Assembly (NCBI GenBank): GCA_910579495.1
Contig: CAJTVD010000004.1
Coordinates: forward strand, 52,463-102,217
Origin: an uncultured Lachnospiraceae bacterium
Lineage (GTDB): Bacteria; Bacillota; Clostridia; Lachnospirales; Lachnospiraceae
DNA length: 49,755 nt
Direction of reading: 5' to 3'
Each line of letters opens with the position of its first letter. Position 1 is the first letter of the stretch. Of the stretch, positions 9,378-16,243 are shown piece after piece. The position numbers and the translations under genes were made by a program. Below the pieces are notes generated by a model. The model made no database searches and had not been told where the DNA came from. It saw only the letters and a program-made list of their open reading frames with translations.

Positions 9378-10853
9378 ATGAGAGTTATAATGTTTGATAT
9401 TGATACTTTGAGGGCGGACCATATGGGCTGCTATGGCTATGGCAGGAATACCACCCCTGTGATGGATGAGATTGCCAGGGAGGGCGTGCGTTTTGATAAT
9501 TACTATTGCCCCAATGCCCCCTGCCTGCCCTCCCGGGCATCCCTGGTCAGCGGGCAGTACGGGGTACATAACGGGATTCTGGGCCATGGCGGCACAGCGG
9601 CGGACCTAAGGCTCCAGGGCAGGAGCCGGAGCTTTACCGATGAATGTTCCGAAAACGGGCTGTTTATGCAGTTTCGCCGGGCAGGGATGCATACGGTTTC
9701 CTTTTCCACCTTCGCGGAGCGCCATAGCGCCTGGTGGTTTAACGCAGGCTTCCATGAATGCTTCAATGTAGGCAGGCGGGGCGGGGAATCGGCGGAGATG
9801 GTAACCCCCCATGTGCTTGACTGGCTGGAACGGAAAGGCAGGGAGGATAACTGGATGCTGCATGTGCATTATTGGGATCCCCATACCCCTTACCGTACTC
9901 CTTTAGATTATGAGAATTCTTTTGAAAACCAGCCTTTGCCGGACGATTGGATTACACCGGAAATCTGGGAAGAGCACCGGCTGCATATCGGCCCTCATTG
10001 TGCCAATGAGATAAATATGTGGAATGATTCTTCCTTTAAGCAGTGGCCAAAGCACCCCGGGAAGCTGGAGAGCCTGGAGGAGGCAAAGAAGTTCCTGAAT
10101 TCTTACGATGATGGCATCCGCTACACAGACGACCATATCGGCCAGGTGGTTGGCTGGCTGAAAGAAAACGGCCTGTATAATGAGGACCTGGCAATCATCA
10201 TTACAGCGGACCATGGGGAAGATCTGGGAGAATTCGGCGTATATGCAGAGCATGGCATGGCGGATGAACCTGTATGCCGTATCCCGATGATTATCCGCTG
10301 GCCGGGGATGCGCAAGGGGGCGGTAGTGGAGGGCTTCCACGACAATGTGGACCTGGTCCCTACGATACAGGAGCTTTTGGGCACTTCCATGGTCACCTGG
10401 GACGGCTATCGGTATGACGGTGTATCTTATGCCAAAACCCTGCAGGACGGGACAGACTGTTCCAAGCCTTATGTGGTACTGTCCCAGTGCGCCCATGTGT
10501 GCCAGCGCAGTGTCCGGTTTGAAGACTATGTATATATCCGCACGGTACATGGGGGGTATCATCTGCTGCCTGATGAGATGCTCTTTGACGTTAAAAAGGA
10601 TCCCCACCAGCTGCATGACCTGGTAAAGGAGCGCCCGGATTTGTGTGCAAAGGGTGCGAAAATGATACTGGACTGGAATGATGGGATGATGAAGACCTCC
10701 CGCTATGACGCAGACCCAATGTGGACAGTGATGCGGGAAGGGGGCCCGGAACATTGCCGGGGAGAGCTACAGCCTTATATGGAACGGCTCAAAGGAACGC
10801 CAAGGGAGTTTGGTATTGCCCTCCTGAAAGAAAAATATGGGGATGAGAAGTAA
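9378..10853 (+). CDS. Type I sulfatase (FGly, CLPSR motif)
   Basis: Second sulfatase-superfamily enzyme, 491 aa, without a signal peptide. N-terminal metal site FDIDTLRADHMGCYGYG, FGly motif CLPSR beginning at C49, HYWDPHTPY in the middle and ITADHGEDLGEFG as the C-terminal metal site. The ATG at 9378 follows ACAGGAGG at good spacing. It is clearly divergent from the sulfatase at 1165-2598, so the two probably act on different sulfate positions or substrates. It is placed 71 bases after the regulator gene, probably in the same transcript. Related phosphodiesterases share this fold, but the intact CxPSR supports a sulfatase. Confidence 0.9.
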   Translation: MRVIMFDIDTLRADHMGCYGYGRNTTPVMDEIAREGVRFDNYYCPNAPCLPSRASLVSGQYGVHNGILGHGGTAADLRLQGRSRSFTDECSENGLFMQFRRAGMHTVSFSTFAERHSAWWFNAGFHECFNVGRRGGESAEMVTPHVLDWLERKGREDNWMLHVHYWDPHTPYRTPLDYENSFENQPLPDDWITPEIWEEHRLHIGPHCANEINMWNDSSFKQWPKHPGKLESLEEAKKFLNSYDDGIRYTDDHIGQVVGWLKENGLYNEDLAIIITADHGEDLGEFGVYAEHGMADEPVCRIPMIIRWPGMRKGAVVEGFHDNVDLVPTIQELLGTSMVTWDGYRYDGVSYAKTLQDGTDCSKPYVVLSQCAHVCQRSVRFEDYVYIRTVHGGYHLLPDEMLFDVKKDPHQLHDLVKERPDLCAKGAKMILDWNDGMMKTSRYDADPMWTVMREGGPEHCRGELQPYMERLKGTPREFGIALLKEKYGDEK

Positions 10854-10975
10854 GCATCAGGGAAAAACGGGCACTAAGGAATCTCTAAAAAGGCATAGAT
10901 AACTATTGCTTCGTCTAAAGGGCGGTAAAGATGCAGACTCCAAAATGGCTTTTAAAAGCACCCGCATTTTTCCTC

Positions 10976-11004
10976 TTGCACTAAACTATCGGATATGCTA
11001 TATT
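10976..11004 (+). promoter_or_regulatory. Promoter of antisense antitoxin RNA 1
   Basis: -35 TTGCAC (10976-10981), exactly 17 bases, then -10 TATATT (10999-11004). It points at the 3' end of the toxin gene on the other strand. The rest of the gap from 10854 holds no convincing gene. Confidence 0.6.
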
Positions 11005-11010
11005 ATGAGT

Positions 11011-11116
11011 AGAAAAGGGAAAGCCACAGAAGCGGTTCTACCCCGAACAATAACTTTTTACCTCAAAAGAGGCAAGCCGTCACTATTGTGAGTAGTGGCG
11101 GCTATTTCTTTTTTCC
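11011..11116 (+). ncRNA. Predicted type I antitoxin RNA 1 (RatA-like)
   Basis: Inferred untranslated RNA of about 105 bases running from the promoter at 10976-11004 to the hairpin at 11076-11102. It overlaps the last codons and the 3' untranslated end of the convergent hydrophobic toxin gene. This is the geometry of the B. subtilis txpA/ratA and bsrG/SR4 pairs, where antisense pairing at the 3' end triggers toxin mRNA decay. Ends are estimated from the promoter and terminator only. Confidence 0.55.
11076..11116 (+). terminator. Terminator of antitoxin RNA 1
   Basis: A 10-bp stem (11076-11085 with 11093-11102, one G-U pair), a seven-base loop, then a T-rich run TATTTCTTTTTT. The stem begins right at the toxin stop codon on the opposite strand. 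Confidence 0.7.
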
Positions 11117-11197
11117 CTTGTAAATCTGATAAATCAAATTAGCAAGGGCAACAATGAGTATTCCAATCTGAATTAAATCAGCATATGTAACATACAT
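11102..11197 (-). CDS. Type I toxin, small hydrophobic peptide (Hol-Tox-like)
   Basis: A 31-aa peptide starting MYVTYADLIQIGILIVAL and ending KGKKK: a short polar N-terminus, one membrane helix and a lysine tail. This is the plan of TxpA/BsrG/holin-like type I toxins, which insert in the membrane. A strong GGAGG ribosome site lies eight bases before the ATG. A longer in-frame start exists upstream, but the ribosome site decides for 11197. An antisense RNA with its own promoter converges on its 3' end. I see no clear own promoter, so it may be read through from rpiR. Toxicity is inferred from form and context only. Confidence 0.7.
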   Translation of the reverse strand: MYVTYADLIQIGILIVALANLIYQIYKGKKK

Positions 11198-11203
11198 TGT
11201 ATC

Positions 11204-11242
11204 GCCCTCCTTTCTTTCTTCTGGAGGGCTGTTATACCCTCC
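11204..11242 (-). promoter_or_regulatory. Toxin 1 leader: competing SD-sequestering hairpins
   Basis: In the toxin mRNA leader, GCCCTCC (plus positions 11223-11229) can pair with the ribosome site GGAGGGC (11204-11210) with a 12-base loop, or instead with an upstream GGAGGG (11237-11242) with a seven-base loop. The two hairpins exclude each other, so this could act as a translational switch. Structure is inferred by eye. Confidence 0.5.
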
Positions 11243-11318
11243 GAAAATACAAGAGGGGTAAAGCCGCCATTTAAAAAATGTCATTACCCGATAGCCCCTT
11301 GGCAATAGCGAATGCCGC

Positions 11319-12167
11319 CTATAATAGCTTTTGGGATACCGCTTCTGAGGTAGCTACACGGGCGGCATTGGTTTCAGAATTTTTACAGCAATAAGTATAG
11401 AAGAGGCAGTCGATCAAAAGGAGTTGCCCCATTTTGGCGGCAATGGAACCGGACTGGATGGGGCTTTCATTATATCCGCAGATTAGGACCACATCTGCAA
11501 GTTCCGCGGCAAGGGAGTTGCGGAAATGGGTGATAAGGATTATTGGGACAGAGCGTTCCTTTGCGACGGTGAAGAGTTCCTGCAAGTCCTTGGTGGAACC
11601 GGAATAGGAAAAAAACAGGATCACATCTTCCGGCGTGGCCAGGGATGCGGCGATAATCTGCATGTGGGAGTCTGCAATATGGGTGAAAGTGGGAGTTACA
11701 ACAGAAAAGCATGCCCAGGCTTCCATTGCCATGATGCTGCTGGCCCCCTGGCCGAAGCAGTAAACATGCCTGGCATCAGAAAGCATGTCCACAGCCTGCA
11801 TGAAAGCGGCTTCGTCAAGCTGTTCCTTGGTTTCCTTGAAAGCAGTCAGGTAAGAATCTCCCAGCTTTTTACAAATAACGGACAGGTCATCATCGGAATG
11901 GATGGTGTCCAGGGAATCATAGGAGTCTGCAGTGGTACGTTCAGACTTGGCAAGGGCGATTTTAAGGTCATTGTAGCCTGTTAAGCCCAGTTGGCGGCAG
12001 AAGCGTGTAATGGTAGCTTCGGAAACGCCGCTGCTTTCAGCCAGGGAATTGATAGACAGGTACTGCACTTCTATTGTGTTGGATAGAATGTAATTTGCCA
12101 GCTTTTTGCCGGAGCGTGTTAAGGAATTGTAGCGTTCTGTCATGGAATCTAGTATGGATACAGCCAC
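11319..12167 (-). CDS. RpiR-family transcriptional regulator
   Basis: Cytoplasmic sugar-phosphate-responsive regulator, 282 aa. The N-terminal HTH_6 domain (residues 1-77) contains SINSLAESSGVSEATITRFC. A C-terminal SIS domain (about 110-250) has the phosphosugar-binding pattern VYCFGQGASSIMAMEAW and LFFSYSGSTKDLQEL. Initiation is at a GTG, eight to nine bases after GGAG. The gene stands alone between the toxin locus and the SpoIID-like gene. The target is unknown; the family usually controls sugar or amino-sugar genes next to it, and none is adjacent here. Confidence 0.9.
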   Translation of the reverse strand: MAVSILDSMTERYNSLTRSGKKLANYILSNTIEVQYLSINSLAESSGVSEATITRFCRQLGLTGYNDLKIALAKSERTTADSYDSLDTIHSDDDLSVICKKLGDSYLTAFKETKEQLDEAAFMQAVDMLSDARHVYCFGQGASSIMAMEAWACFSVVTPTFTHIADSHMQIIAASLATPEDVILFFSYSGSTKDLQELFTVAKERSVPIILITHFRNSLAAELADVVLICGYNESPIQSGSIAAKMGQLLLIDCLFYTYCCKNSETNAARVATSEAVSQKLL

Positions 12168-12196
12168 TGTTTGCGTCTCCTTTTAATTTTTGTTAT

Positions 12197-12225
12197 ATTA
12201 TAAACGTTTTTGACTGCGATAGCAA
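12197..12225 (-). promoter_or_regulatory. Promoter of the RpiR regulator
   Basis: On the minus strand, -35 TTGCTA, a 17-base spacer and -10 TATAAT (plus positions 12220-12225 and 12197-12202), about 30 bases before the GTG start. Confidence 0.6.
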
Positions 12226-12244
12226 TAGTGTAACAGGGCAATTA

Positions 12245-12340
12245 TGGCAATCGCTTCCGGGTTTGGTGCCTTGGGCATGGCGGAGGGCAGGCTTTAGGCA
12301 ACGCCTGCCCTGGCCAGTCCCGTTGGCCTGGCAATGGATA
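12245..12340 (-). other. Hairpin-rich stretch after the SpoIID-like gene
   Basis: Downstream of the split gene, the minus strand holds two consecutive stems: GGCCA with TGGCC, and GGGCAGGC with GCCTGCCC. No T run follows, so it is not a classical terminator, but it is the only candidate 3' end for that gene. Confidence 0.3.
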
Positions 12341-12344
12341 TCTT

Positions 12345-13547
12345 TCAGCTTACGGGAATTTTCAGGACCTGCCCGATATTCAGGATATCGCTGGTAAGCC
12401 CATTGAGCTTCCGGAGTGCTTCCACAGTTGTGTCATATCTTTGGGCAAGCAGCCAGAGGGTGTCTCCCGGGCGCACTGTATACTCAATATATGGCAGGGG
12501 CTGGGCAGAGGGAATTTTCAGGACCTGGCCGATATTCAGGATATCACTGGTAAGCCCGTTAAGTTTTTTGATGGCTTCCACGGTTGTGTTGTATCTTTGG
12601 GCGATCAGCCAGAGGCTGTCGCCAGGGCGGACCACATAGGTAATAGTTTCCCCGCCGTCTCCGGTATCAGGACCCGGGGATGGGATATTCTGCTGGATGC
12701 CCTGGTAAACATCGTACAGGGCTTTCCACGTCAGTGCCCCTACAATGCCGTCGGCGTTAAGCCCCATTACCTGTTGGAAAGCGGTTACTGACTGCCTGGT
12801 CCCGTTGCCGAAAATCCCGTCCTGGGCAGTGGCAGGTACACCGGGGTAATATTCGGAGATGACATCTAAAAGATACTGCAGGGTGGTCACATCCTGTCCC
12901 CGGGCTCCCTGGCGCAGTACGGCGGAAGGGGGGACGGTCCCTATTCCCAGGGTATTTCCCTCGCTGTCCAGCTCTGCAAGCCTTGCTACGGCTGTATAAA
13001 GGCTTGAAATTTTATACCAGGTAGCTTTGCCTACAATGCCATCAGGGGCAAGGTTAAAGACGTTCTGGAATTTCGTTACCGCGGCTTTGGTGCTCTCCCG
13101 GAAGACGCCCGGTTCATCGGTGATGGCAGGGATAGCGGGATAATTACGCCGTATCCGGTTTAGATAGGCCTGGATGGTCTCTACATCAAGCCCGGTGCTT
13201 CCTGTTTTCAGGGGAGTCCCGGGATAGGAGGAGATTGACCCGGTGATAATGTTGGTCTCGGCGATTTCAATATCCTTGGGATAATAAGAGCGCAGGATTT
13301 GCAAAGGGGAAAGCCCCTGGTTGGCAAGGGTGACGGTTCCCCATTGGGAAAGTCCCTGGCAGGTGGCGGTAGTCCCATTGCAGAAGGAGGTAAAATAAGG
13401 GGCTTTCTGCCCTTGCCTGCGGACATACTGGTTAAAGATTTCATCCACGGCCCGGCTGATGGATTCATATATGGGACGTCCGTACACAAAGTATTGGTCA
13501 TAGGCGGTGCTGTTGGTGATATCGAAACTGTAGCCCCGGCTCCGGTA
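12345..13547 (-). CDS. SpoIID-like peptidoglycan-binding LysM protein, 3' segment of split gene
   Basis: C-terminal 399 codons of a gene interrupted by mobile DNA. It opens inside a SpoIID/LytB-type domain at RSRGYSFDITNSTAYDQYFV and keeps FCNGTTATCQGLSQWGTV. Two peptidoglycan-binding domains follow (GLDVETIQAYLNRI and GQDVTTLQYLLDVI), then two LysM repeats with YVVRPGDSLWLIAQRYN and YTVRPGDTLWLLAQRYD. The frame runs on into the element to a TTG at 13610 without a ribosome site; those 22 codons are not host sequence. Joined to the segment at 17957-18586 it would make a protein of about 609 aa, probably acting on spore or cell-wall peptidoglycan. The restored product is inferred from the frame match and from intact relatives I recall. 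Confidence 0.85.
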   Translation of the reverse strand, partial: YRSRGYSFDITNSTAYDQYFVYGRPIYESISRAVDEIFNQYVRRQGQKAPYFTSFCNGTTATCQGLSQWGTVTLANQGLSPLQILRSYYPKDIEIAETNIITGSISSYPGTPLKTGSTGLDVETIQAYLNRIRRNYPAIPAITDEPGVFRESTKAAVTKFQNVFNLAPDGIVGKATWYKISSLYTAVARLAELDSEGNTLGIGTVPPSAVLRQGARGQDVTTLQYLLDVISEYYPGVPATAQDGIFGNGTRQSVTAFQQVMGLNADGIVGALTWKALYDVYQGIQQNIPSPGPDTGDGGETITYVVRPGDSLWLIAQRYNTTVEAIKKLNGLTSDILNIGQVLKIPSAQPLPYIEYTVRPGDTLWLLAQRYDTTVEALRKLNGLTSDILNIGQVLKIPVS

Positions 13548-13549
13548 CC
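13542..13549. other. attL of element 1
   Basis: CCGGTACC shared with the middle site at 15540-15547. The left flank (GGCT and beyond) is host gene; the right flank is element 1. Confidence 0.6.
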
Positions 13550-13611
13550 CCGGAAGCGCTGCCTGTTCACAGGCAAGGAGTATCTGCAAAGTATTGGCCA
13601 GGAATTCCAAG

Positions 13612-15249
13612 TCAGCCAGGATGGACTGTAAAACGTACCAGAAGCTCCCCCTTTTTGATGTGGATTTGGTCTATCAGTTTCATGGCCAGAACCCGTTTGG
13701 TGTGGATATCAGTGTTTTGGAACACCCTCTGCCAGGTGGGAAGCGCACTGTCCGGTTCCTGCCCGGGCAAAGGGAAGGTATCGGCACGTTTTAAAAGTGC
13801 CTCTTTCTGGAGGATAATTTCCTCCTGTTTTTCCAGTTGCTTTTTCCGCCTGTTGATTAACAGGGTAAGTTCTTCCAGTGACAGGGGGTAATTTCCGGTC
13901 ATGGCATTGGGGATGTGATTTTCCAGAACTTCTATTTCTTTTTTTAATTTCCACAGTTCCTGCTGTTCCCTTTGGGCGGTTTTTTCCAGGGTCTTTTTTT
14001 CTGCATCCCGGCAGGCGTTTATCTGTGCCTGTATGTCCTCTTTTTCAAGAAGCCTGGAAACGTATTGGGAGAGGGCTTCCAGCAAAACAGAATCTGTCAG
14101 GTCGGCCCGGTAGAGACAAGGCTGTTCATGGGAAACGTCCCGGCCAGCGCAGGGGCATTTATAGAAGGGGATTTTCCGGGCTTTCCGCTCACCGGTGCTT
14201 TTCAGCGTCCAATAGCTGTACTTGCTCCCGTTAACCATTTTGCTGCCGCAATAACCGCAGTATAACAGGCCGGCCAGGGGCAGTATCCCGTCGTTGCACC
14301 CGATGACATTTAGCTTTGGGCGTGCCGGTTTTCCCTGGAACTTTTCTCCCCGCTGGCGGCGCTGCTCCTGGACCCTGTCCCAGGTGTCCCTGTCAATGAT
14401 TGTGATGGCTTCGTTGGGCTCTTGGGAGATGACCCAGTCTTTGCTGTCCAGCCTGTGATAGCTGCCGTTGACCCGTTCCCGTCTTTTGTAGGCGGTATGG
14501 CCTGCATAAATGGGATTGGTGAGGATGCTGGTAATGGCACTGCTTTTCCATGTGCCGTTGGGGGCAAGGTGTTTGTAGTATTCATTTTTGTTCATCTGTT
14601 GGGCTATTTTGGCGGAACCAAATTCCCTGGTAAGGGATAGACGATAGATTTCTTTCACAGCCTCTGCCTGTTCCGGCAGGATCACCAGATGCTTTAAGGC
14701 CCTGCCATGCTTGCTGATTTCGCCGGAGTATTCCAGGGCATAACCAAAAGGGGCACATCCGCCCATGAATTTCCCCTTTTGCACCAGCTTCTGGGCAGTA
14801 TCCTTTACCCGCAGCCCGGTGTCCTTACTGCTTTTCTGGGCATTGGCATAGCGGAAGACCAGCATCATCATACCTTCAATGTCATCGGCGGACTTAGGGG
14901 AGATACATCCGTCTTTGACAGAATAGACATCCACATGGTACTTTTTCAATTCTACAATATATAAGGTGGTGTCTAGCATCAGCCGCCCTACCCTGTCATC
15001 CTTATAGGGCACAAGGATATCAAAAGCATTGTCCCTGGCGTCGGCCAGGATTTCCTGTAACACATCCCTTTCTTCAGCAGTATTTTTGTAGGCGCTGATA
15101 CTGCCTTCAAAATATTCCTTTTCATCTAAAAGCCAGCCCTGTTGGCGGGCAATGTATTCCTTCAATATGGCTCTTTGGATAGATAAGTCCCCGTCAGCTT
15201 CCAATTGCTGGCTGGAGCTTACCCGCAATAACATCCGTACCCGTTTCAT
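13612..15249 (-). CDS. Large serine recombinase 1
   Basis: Site-specific recombinase of 545 aa. Resolvase-type catalytic domain with the serine in LLRVSSSQQL near the N-terminus and conserved arginines (DRVGR). Then the Recombinase domain (about 160-275, GGCAPFGYAL and ITSILTNPIYAGHTAYKRRER), a zinc-ribbon CGYCGSKM plus C and H ligands further on, and a coiled coil of about 400-490. The start follows AGGAGG. Its start overlaps the 57-aa ORF by ATGA, implying translational coupling. The stop lies 66 bases from the left att core. It is homologous along its length to recombinase 2. Role: integration and/or excision of element 1, in the same orientation as the host gene. Confidence 0.92.
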   Translation of the reverse strand: MKRVRMLLRVSSSQQLEADGDLSIQRAILKEYIARQQGWLLDEKEYFEGSISAYKNTAEERDVLQEILADARDNAFDILVPYKDDRVGRLMLDTTLYIVELKKYHVDVYSVKDGCISPKSADDIEGMMMLVFRYANAQKSSKDTGLRVKDTAQKLVQKGKFMGGCAPFGYALEYSGEISKHGRALKHLVILPEQAEAVKEIYRLSLTREFGSAKIAQQMNKNEYYKHLAPNGTWKSSAITSILTNPIYAGHTAYKRRERVNGSYHRLDSKDWVISQEPNEAITIIDRDTWDRVQEQRRQRGEKFQGKPARPKLNVIGCNDGILPLAGLLYCGYCGSKMVNGSKYSYWTLKSTGERKARKIPFYKCPCAGRDVSHEQPCLYRADLTDSVLLEALSQYVSRLLEKEDIQAQINACRDAEKKTLEKTAQREQQELWKLKKEIEVLENHIPNAMTGNYPLSLEELTLLINRRKKQLEKQEEIILQKEALLKRADTFPLPGQEPDSALPTWQRVFQNTDIHTKRVLAMKLIDQIHIKKGELLVRFTVHPG

Positions 15250-15419
15250 AAGGCTCCTCCTGGTTTATGGTTCCCCTCCGCTTTTTGCAGCTGTTCCTGT
15301 AAAGAGAGGCGCAAAATTTCCACCACCTCTTTCTTTATCCGGAGGCCGTCTGCAGAAGGGGCAGGAAATTGGGCATCTATTTTTATTTTATTTGGCTGGG
15401 GGATCGCTGGTTTTGCCAT
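15246..15419 (-). CDS. Small ORF coupled to recombinase 1 (57 aa)
   Basis: 57-aa protein beginning MAKPAIPQPNKIKIDAQF and ending in an amphipathic, Leu/Gln/Glu-rich segment (VVEILRLSLQEQLQKAEG). A GGAG ribosome site lies seven bases before the ATG. Its TGA stop overlaps the recombinase ATG (ATGA). I do not recognise the family. Position and size suit an accessory or directionality factor, but that is inference. Confidence 0.6.
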   Translation of the reverse strand: MAKPAIPQPNKIKIDAQFPAPSADGLRIKKEVVEILRLSLQEQLQKAEGNHKPGGAL

Positions 15420-15442
15420 GAAAATACTCCATAGGGTTTTCT

Positions 15443-15470
15443 ATAATAGTATTATCAGGGGGGCTTGCCA
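15443..15470 (-). promoter_or_regulatory. Possible promoter/operator of element 1 operon
   Basis: A 13-base palindrome ATAATAGTATTAT (15443-15455) contains a minus-strand -10 TATTAT; 16 bases upstream is a weak -35, TGGCAA. The palindrome could be an operator covering the -10 of the 57-aa ORF and recombinase 1. Confidence 0.4.
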
Positions 15471-15529
15471 TATGCCGCCGGGCTTTAACAATGCAGGTAT
15501 TCCTCTTATTGCTTCCTGGGCAGGGAAGC

Positions 15530-15567
15530 AGCGTTGGTCCCGGTACCATTCGGTATACAGTTTCGGG
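15530..15567. other. Middle att site (attP1 arm joined to attP2 arm)
   Basis: GTCCCGGTACCATTCGGTAT around the core resembles the restored host site on both sides: CCGGTACC matches the left junction and TACCATTC plus GTATACA match the right junction. Read on the minus strand it encodes LYTEWYRD, close to host VYTEWYRS. This is what two tandem insertions at one target would leave. Confidence 0.6.
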
Positions 15568-15605
15568 TAGAATCAGAAAAGTTATGGGTACTATGAAAGA
15601 GCCGC

Positions 15606-15634
15606 TTGCAATACAAGCGGCCCTAGTGTATAAT
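15606..15634 (+). promoter_or_regulatory. Promoter of antisense antitoxin RNA 2
   Basis: -35 TTGCAA (15606-15611), exactly 17 bases, -10 TATAAT (15629-15634). The -35 lies in a GCCGCTTG/CAAGCGGC inverted repeat (15601-15621). Confidence 0.75.
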
Positions 15635-15640
15635 CTAACC

Positions 15641-15748
15641 AGAAAGGTTTATCGGACACGAAGTTCCGATTTGCCCTCAGTAAAATTTTAGCTAATTAAA
15701 GAAATAAGCGTCTAACTTTCTCAGGGTCGGGATGCTTATTTCTTTTTA
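15641..15748 (+). ncRNA. Predicted type I antitoxin RNA 2
   Basis: Inferred RNA of about 105 bases from a near-perfect promoter to the bidirectional terminator that contains the toxin stop codon. It is antisense to the 3' end of the small hydrophobic toxin gene, as in txpA/ratA on the B. subtilis skin element. Ends are estimates. Confidence 0.6.
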
Positions 15749-15749
15749 T
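15698..15749. terminator. Bidirectional terminator overlapping toxin 2 end
   Basis: A perfect 12-bp inverted repeat, AAAGAAATAAGC (15698-15709) and GCTTATTTCTTT (15734-15745), with a 24-base loop and T-rich tails on both strands. The right arm holds the toxin's last lysine codons and stop. Confidence 0.6.
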
Positions 15750-15816
15750 GATTGTCTATGTAAGACAGAGCCGCAAAAATAACAAGCAATAATGTCAAAA
15801 CTTCCATCACGCTCAT
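15736..15816 (-). CDS. Type I toxin 2, small hydrophobic peptide in element 2
   Basis: 26-aa peptide beginning MSVMEVLTLLLVIFAALSY and ending HKKK: one membrane helix and a lysine tail, matching the Hol-Tox/TxpA/BsrG plan. The ribosome site AGAGGG is ten bases before this ATG; an ATG two codons earlier is too close to it. A strong own promoter lies at 15897-15925. The antisense RNA converges on its 3' end. On a mobile element it would act as an addiction module. The toxin call rests on form and arrangement. Confidence 0.7.
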   Translation of the reverse strand: MSVMEVLTLLLVIFAALSYIDNHKKK

Positions 15817-15824
15817 GGGCATCA

Positions 15825-15849
15825 CCCTCTTCTCCGTAAGACTAGAGGG
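15825..15849 (-). promoter_or_regulatory. Toxin 2 leader: SD-sequestering hairpin
   Basis: CCCTCT in the leader (plus 15844-15849) can pair with the ribosome site AGAGGG (plus 15825-15830), with a 13-base loop. This matches the arrangement at toxin 1. Confidence 0.5.
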
Positions 15850-15896
15850 CATCTATCAGAAAATCGCATCCTGCTTTCTGCTCAATATACAACCCC

Positions 15897-15925
15897 ATTA
15901 TAACATGAATACACATATTTCTCAA
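15897..15925 (-). promoter_or_regulatory. Promoter of toxin 2
   Basis: On the minus strand, -35 TTGAGA (15920-15925), a 17-base spacer and -10 TATAAT (15897-15902). Confidence 0.7.
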
Positions 15926-16025
15926 TTAAAAATCAATATAAAGTGGATACCGCATGGCCTTTTATAATTCTGAATCTATATATAATGTCATATGCTGGAA
16001 TAAGGATACAGAGGTAGGAAGATAT

Positions 16026-16220
16026 ATGGAAAGTGATAAATGCATACATATTGAAACTGCCTACAAAAAGAAAAAAGTGAAAGTCCATCTGAGATTTTCA
16101 GAAGAGCCGGATGATAGAAACGCTAAGTTGTTTTATGACGGCTTAAAGAAAACCTATATTGGAAAAAACGGATTATGGGATTTCCCTATAAAAGATTCAG
16201 CGTTAAAATGTAATAGCTAG
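16026..16220 (+). CDS. Small transposon-associated protein (TnpW-like?)
   Basis: 64-aa protein from an ATG with GGAAG five bases upstream; the frame is open back to 15954 (88 aa), but that start has no ribosome site. The central piece KVKVHLRFSEEPDDRNAKLF resembles the small 'VHFSE' proteins often found just before serine recombinases in Lachnospiraceae mobile elements. That resemblance is from memory and weak. It precedes recombinase 2 by 76 bases on the same strand. Function unknown. Confidence 0.5.
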   Translation: MESDKCIHIETAYKKKKVKVHLRFSEEPDDRNAKLFYDGLKKTYIGKNGLWDFPIKDSALKCNS

Positions 16221-16243
16221 GAACTGTCAATACATGATAAGAA

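Larger units (their letters stand above)
13546..15543. mobile_element. Element 1: minimal recombinase element (about 2.0 kb)
   Basis: 1,998 bp between the shared TACC at the left site and the middle site. It contains only recombinase 1 and a 57-aa ORF overlapping its start. Joining its ends gives a putative attP in which GCAGCG...CCGGTACC faces CCGG..GCGCTGC, an imperfect dyad about 36 bases long, as expected for a large serine integrase site. Base composition is close to the host's, unlike element 2. Confidence 0.65.

Noticed and set aside
10906..11091. 61-aa ORF after sulfatase 2
   Set aside because: No ribosome site, and it overlaps the antisense RNA promoter and body.
13548..13610. 3' half of the SpoIID-like gene as a complete gene starting in the element
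   Set aside because: The TTG start lacks a ribosome site, the first 22 codons are element DNA, and the protein would begin in the middle of a domain.
15491..15691. 66-aa plus-strand ORF across the middle att site
   Set aside because: No ribosome site. Its second half is best explained as the would-be tail of recombinase 2 in the excised circle, not an independent gene.
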